DNA of 7,777 nucleotides from Bacillota bacterium. GTDB taxonomy: Bacteria; Bacillota; Clostridia; Lachnospirales; Lachnospiraceae. The notes under the pieces were generated by a model. It was given only the letters and a program-made list of their open reading frames with translations. It was not told where the DNA came from and ran no database searches. A program made the translations under genes and the position numbers. The stretch is taken from the NCBI GenBank assembly GCA_023425485.1, contig JAFACO010000453.1, positions 1 through 7,777 of the forward strand. The letters run 5' to 3'. The first letter of the stretch is position 1; every line of letters starts with the position of its first letter. Below, in pieces: positions 5,630 to 7,777 of this stretch.

Positions 5630-6505
5630 TTATTCTATATTTAATATTTTTACAATCTGGCAAATAGAGAAATCTATACTTTTCTTACCTATCATCACAA
5701 TCGGGCTTGTGATATCAGACTCTGGAATATGTACGATTATACCTCGTTCACCATTACTAAGGCGGACAGTCGCTCCAATTAAATAAGCAGGATATTTTTT
5801 TAGAAATGTATTTACTATCCTCGAATCGAATTGATGCGAAATACCTTTAAGTAATATCGCAAAGGCTTCAAAAGGCGTCATCTTTTTTCTATAAACCCTG
5901 TCCGATATCATTGCATCATATACATCAGCAAAGGCTACGATTTTGGAAGATAAATTCAACTTTTCCTGTGTAAAATGGTAGGGATAACCTGAACCGTCAC
6001 TTCTCTCATGATGCAATAATACAGCCAACCTTACATCCTGGTCTAGACTCTTTATAGTTTCTAACATTTCATGCCCATAGATCGGATGTAATTTCATGAT
6101 TCTGTACTCATCCTCCGTATATTTCCCTGGTTTATTTAATATTTCATTGGGAATTTTCATTTTTCCAATGTCATGCAACAATCCGGACAAAATCAAATTA
6201 TTAATATCTGTTTTGGATAAATGAAGCCATTTTCCGATAAGCATGGAATAGATTGCCGTATTGATCGAATGATGAAAGGTGTATTCATCTTTTTCCTTTA
6301 ATTCCACCAAATACTTTAGTATAAAATCATTCTTAGCAACATTATAGTATAGCTCTTCTGAAATCAAGATAAGTTCCTCAAGATTAATGGGGGAACCTGC
6401 TACAAGCCTCCTAATCAATGTAATTTCACGGTTCGTATCAATTACATCAGATGCTGCTATATTTCCAACACTACAATTAATAATAGTTTTCCTCTCTTCA
6501 AGCAT
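5630..6505 (-). CDS. HD-GYP domain protein, predicted cyclic-di-GMP phosphodiesterase
   Basis: HD-GYP proteins hydrolyse cyclic-di-GMP (some cleave cGAMP) with a metal centre. Numbering from the ATG at 6505 (291 residues), the domain shows HH at 78-79, HDIGK at 111-115, a conserved His at about 140 in KLHP, HHERSDGSGYP at 165-175, and FADVYDAM at about 192-199, so all signature residues are present. The N-terminal 70 residues have no recognised domain and lack a membrane helix or phospho-acceptor pattern. The last 45 residues (after YLIGATVRLSNGERG) form a small beta-rich C-terminal segment often seen in this family. I chose the ATG at 6505 because GGTAGGT precedes it; an in-frame ATG at 6520 would add five residues but has no ribosome binding site. 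Specific substrate and signal are unknown. Confidence 0.88.
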   Translation of the reverse strand: MLEERKTIINCSVGNIAASDVIDTNREITLIRRLVAGSPINLEELILISEELYYNVAKNDFILKYLVELKEKDEYTFHHSINTAIYSMLIGKWLHLSKTDINNLILSGLLHDIGKMKIPNEILNKPGKYTEDEYRIMKLHPIYGHEMLETIKSLDQDVRLAVLLHHERSDGSGYPYHFTQEKLNLSSKIVAFADVYDAMISDRVYRKKMTPFEAFAILLKGISHQFDSRIVNTFLKKYPAYLIGATVRLSNGERGIIVHIPESDITSPIVMIGKKSIDFSICQIVKILNIE

Positions 6506-6544
6506 ATTACCTACCCACATATATTTATTTTTAACATCGCATAG

Positions 6545-6598
6545 TTATTCCGGTGTTTTATTCATAAATGCATTACAATTCTTACCTTGCAGCAGCAT
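6545..6598 (-). CDS. Possible 17-residue leader peptide upstream of the HD-GYP gene
   Basis: A short frame, MLLQGKNCNAFMNKTPE, starts with an ATG preceded by AGGAGAG at good spacing, better than the site of the HD-GYP gene itself. It ends 39 nt before the HD-GYP start. Its ribosome binding site and ATG lie in the loop of a perfect 13-bp inverted repeat, and the downstream arm of that repeat falls within its codons. It has no obvious amino-acid run that would indicate classical attenuation. It could be a real uORF that controls the HD-GYP gene, or a chance frame. Confidence 0.3.
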   Translation of the reverse strand: MLLQGKNCNAFMNKTPE

Positions 6599-6626
6599 AT
6601 TCTCTCCTGTAAAGTAAGAATTGTAA
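6573..6626. repeat. Perfect 13-bp inverted repeat between MCP and HD-GYP genes
   Basis: TTACAATTCTTAC (6573-6585) and GTAAGAATTGTAA (6614-6626) are exact reverse complements separated by 28 bp. The pair lies in the 142-bp spacer, beginning 21 nt after the chemoreceptor stop codon. On neither strand is it followed by a T-run, so it is not a standard intrinsic terminator. In the minus-strand transcript the 28-nt loop would display AGGAGAG and an ATG. Confidence 0.75.
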
Positions 6627-6647
6627 ATTTCCTCTTATTAAGTTCGA

Positions 6648-7777
6648 TTAATATTTACCAAATTCTTTATCACTTAATATAATTTTGGATTTTATGGTTG
6701 TGCTCTCTTCCCTATTATCTGCTTTCGTGCCTATACTGCTATTACTTGTATCCGTCATGGTTTTCAACATTGCAAGAACTTCAGGAGAAATTTCATCGTT
6801 TTTTCCATAGCCTATGTTGTTGCGCTTCAATGTGAACTTACTTACCTCTTCCTTAAGAAGATCAGCTTGGCTAGCCAGCTCTTCGCTTGCTGCAGCAGTC
6901 TCTTCAGAGGTAGCAGAATTGGTCTGGACAACCTGAGATACCTGCATAATTCCTTGGTTAATCTGTCCTATTCCAATTGCCTGCTCATTGGATGCGATTG
7001 CAATATTGTTGACAAGGCTTGCCACCTTCTCAATCTCATTTACGATTGAATTTAATGCATCTGCTGTCTTTTTGGCTATTCTGGTTCCGCCCTCCGCTTT
7101 TTTCATGGAGCCCTCAATCATTTCCGTTGTCTCTTTTGCTGCATTGGCAGAACGTGCAGCAAGTGTCCTTACCTCTTCTGCTACTACAGCGAAGCCTTTT
7201 CCATGCTGTCCTGCTCTTGCTGCTTCTACCGCTGCATTTAATGCAAGTATATTGGTCTGGAACGCAATATCATCAATTACCTTTATTATCTTATAAATAT
7301 TCGATGAGGATTCATTAATATCCTCCATTGCCCCAAGCATTTCTTTCATCTGATTATTGCCATCAACTGCATTTGTCTTGGCATTAACCGCAAGCTCATT
7401 TGCCTGATTGGCATTCTTTGCATTTAGCTCAGTCTGTGAAGATATCTCCTCCAGAGAAGCGGTCAGCTCTTCCACAGAGCTTGCCTGCTCAGTTGCACCT
7501 TGGGAAAGAGCAATGCTGGAATCCGATACCTGTCTGGAACCTATTGCAACCTGCTCTGTTGCAAGTGATATATTGGACAATACTTCGTTATTTTTCCTAA
7601 GCATTTCAGATAATTTTTTACCTAGAAGATCGTGTTCTGATCTTATATTTACTTCAACCGTAAGATCTCCGGCTGCAATTCGCTCAACAATCAGTGCCTG
7701 CTCTCTAATATTTGCTATCATTTTTTTAAAGGATTGTGCGAGACTACCTATTTCATCCTTTGTATCAATGTCAACCG
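6648..7777 (-). CDS. Methyl-accepting chemotaxis protein, C-terminal part (5' end beyond window)
   Basis: 375 codons are visible and the frame stays open to the window edge, so the sensor domain and true start lie outside; the Met at 7721 is internal. Visible residues 1-19 (DIDTKDEIGSLAQSFKKM) are the end of a HAMP domain, followed by a second HAMP-like stretch around RIAAGDLTVEV (about 33-43). Coiled-coil methylation helices rich in E/Q/A/S follow (about 94-114 and 289-303). The conserved hairpin tip at about 163-215 includes DDIAFQTNILALNAAVEAAR and AEEVRTLAARSANAAKE; this region contacts CheA and CheW. The protein ends in a flexible tail finishing with DKEFGKY and has no NWETF-type pentapeptide. 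It signals ligand state to the flagellar chemotaxis machinery; the ligand cannot be told from this part. Confidence 0.95.
   Translation of the reverse strand, partial: VDIDTKDEIGSLAQSFKKMIANIREQALIVERIAAGDLTVEVNIRSEHDLLGKKLSEMLRKNNEVLSNISLATEQVAIGSRQVSDSSIALSQGATEQASSVEELTASLEEISSQTELNAKNANQANELAVNAKTNAVDGNNQMKEMLGAMEDINESSSNIYKIIKVIDDIAFQTNILALNAAVEAARAGQHGKGFAVVAEEVRTLAARSANAAKETTEMIEGSMKKAEGGTRIAKKTADALNSIVNEIEKVASLVNNIAIASNEQAIGIGQINQGIMQVSQVVQTNSATSEETAAASEELASQADLLKEEVSKFTLKRNNIGYGKNDEISPEVLAMLKTMTDTSNSSIGTKADNREESTTIKSKIILSDKEFGKY

Noticed and set aside
6867..7600. Several plus-strand frames opposite the chemoreceptor
   Set aside because: The leucine/serine-rich translations are typical antisense products of coiled-coil genes. 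The minus-strand receptor is unambiguous.
7719..7721. ATG at 7721 as the chemoreceptor start
   Set aside because: The frame stays open upstream to the window edge and encodes HAMP-domain residues (DEIGSLAQSF), so this Met is internal.
1..7777. CRISPR array, tRNA or rRNA genes, or intact insertion sequence
   Set aside because: I saw no regularly spaced direct repeats, no cloverleaf or rRNA-like segments, and no transposase frame on either strand.

Overview
The window looks like chromosomal DNA from a low-GC, anaerobic, probably motile member of the Clostridia. The reasons are the gene order rnfC-D-G-E-A-B, strong AGGAGG-type ribosome binding sites, AT-rich spacers, clostridial-style protein sequences, and nearby HD-GYP and chemoreceptor genes. 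I cannot name the genus from sequence alone. All convincing genes lie on the minus strand, so transcription runs from high to low coordinates. Apparent plus-strand frames are shadows of these genes.

Reading in the direction of transcription: (1) 7777-6648 is the C-terminal part of a methyl-accepting chemotaxis protein, whose N-terminus lies outside the window. (2) 6647-6506 is a spacer with a perfect 13-bp inverted repeat. Its loop carries a good Shine-Dalgarno sequence and the ATG of a possible 17-codon leader ORF. (3) 6505-5630 is an HD-GYP protein, a predicted cyclic-di-GMP phosphodiesterase. (4) 5629-5488 is a spacer with an extended -10 promoter and a 22-bp palindrome. (5) 5487-5035 is an RseC-family membrane protein. 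(6) 5034-4728 is a 307-bp regulatory gap. It holds a long imperfect palindrome that ends in a T-run (likely the rseC terminator), a Rex-like operator, and a well-formed extended -10 promoter for the rnf operon. (7) 4727-1 is the rnf operon: rnfC, rnfD, rnfG, rnfE and rnfA are complete, and rnfB is cut by the window edge after 217 codons. The first five rnf genes are tightly packed (5-bp gap, 4-bp overlap, 1-bp overlap, 2-bp gap), and rnfB follows after 51 bp.

Together the rnf genes encode the membrane ferredoxin:NAD+ oxidoreductase that couples electron transfer from reduced ferredoxin to NAD+ with Na+ or H+ export. The expected cofactor signatures are visible: two 4Fe-4S motifs in RnfC, Cys-rich motifs in RnfB, SGAT/TGAT flavinylation motifs in RnfD and RnfG, and paired membrane cysteines in RnfA and RnfE. 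RseC next to rnf recalls the Rsx/RseC SoxR-reducing system of proteobacteria, and here it may be an assembly or partner factor. The Rex-like site suggests control of rnf by the NADH/NAD+ ratio.

I found no wholly new multi-gene system. The most interesting unexplained items are non-coding: the hairpin that presents a leader-ORF start ahead of the HD-GYP gene, the Rex-like operator, the two TATC/GATA palindromes at the rseC and rnf promoters, and the 75-bp palindrome between rseC and rnfC.
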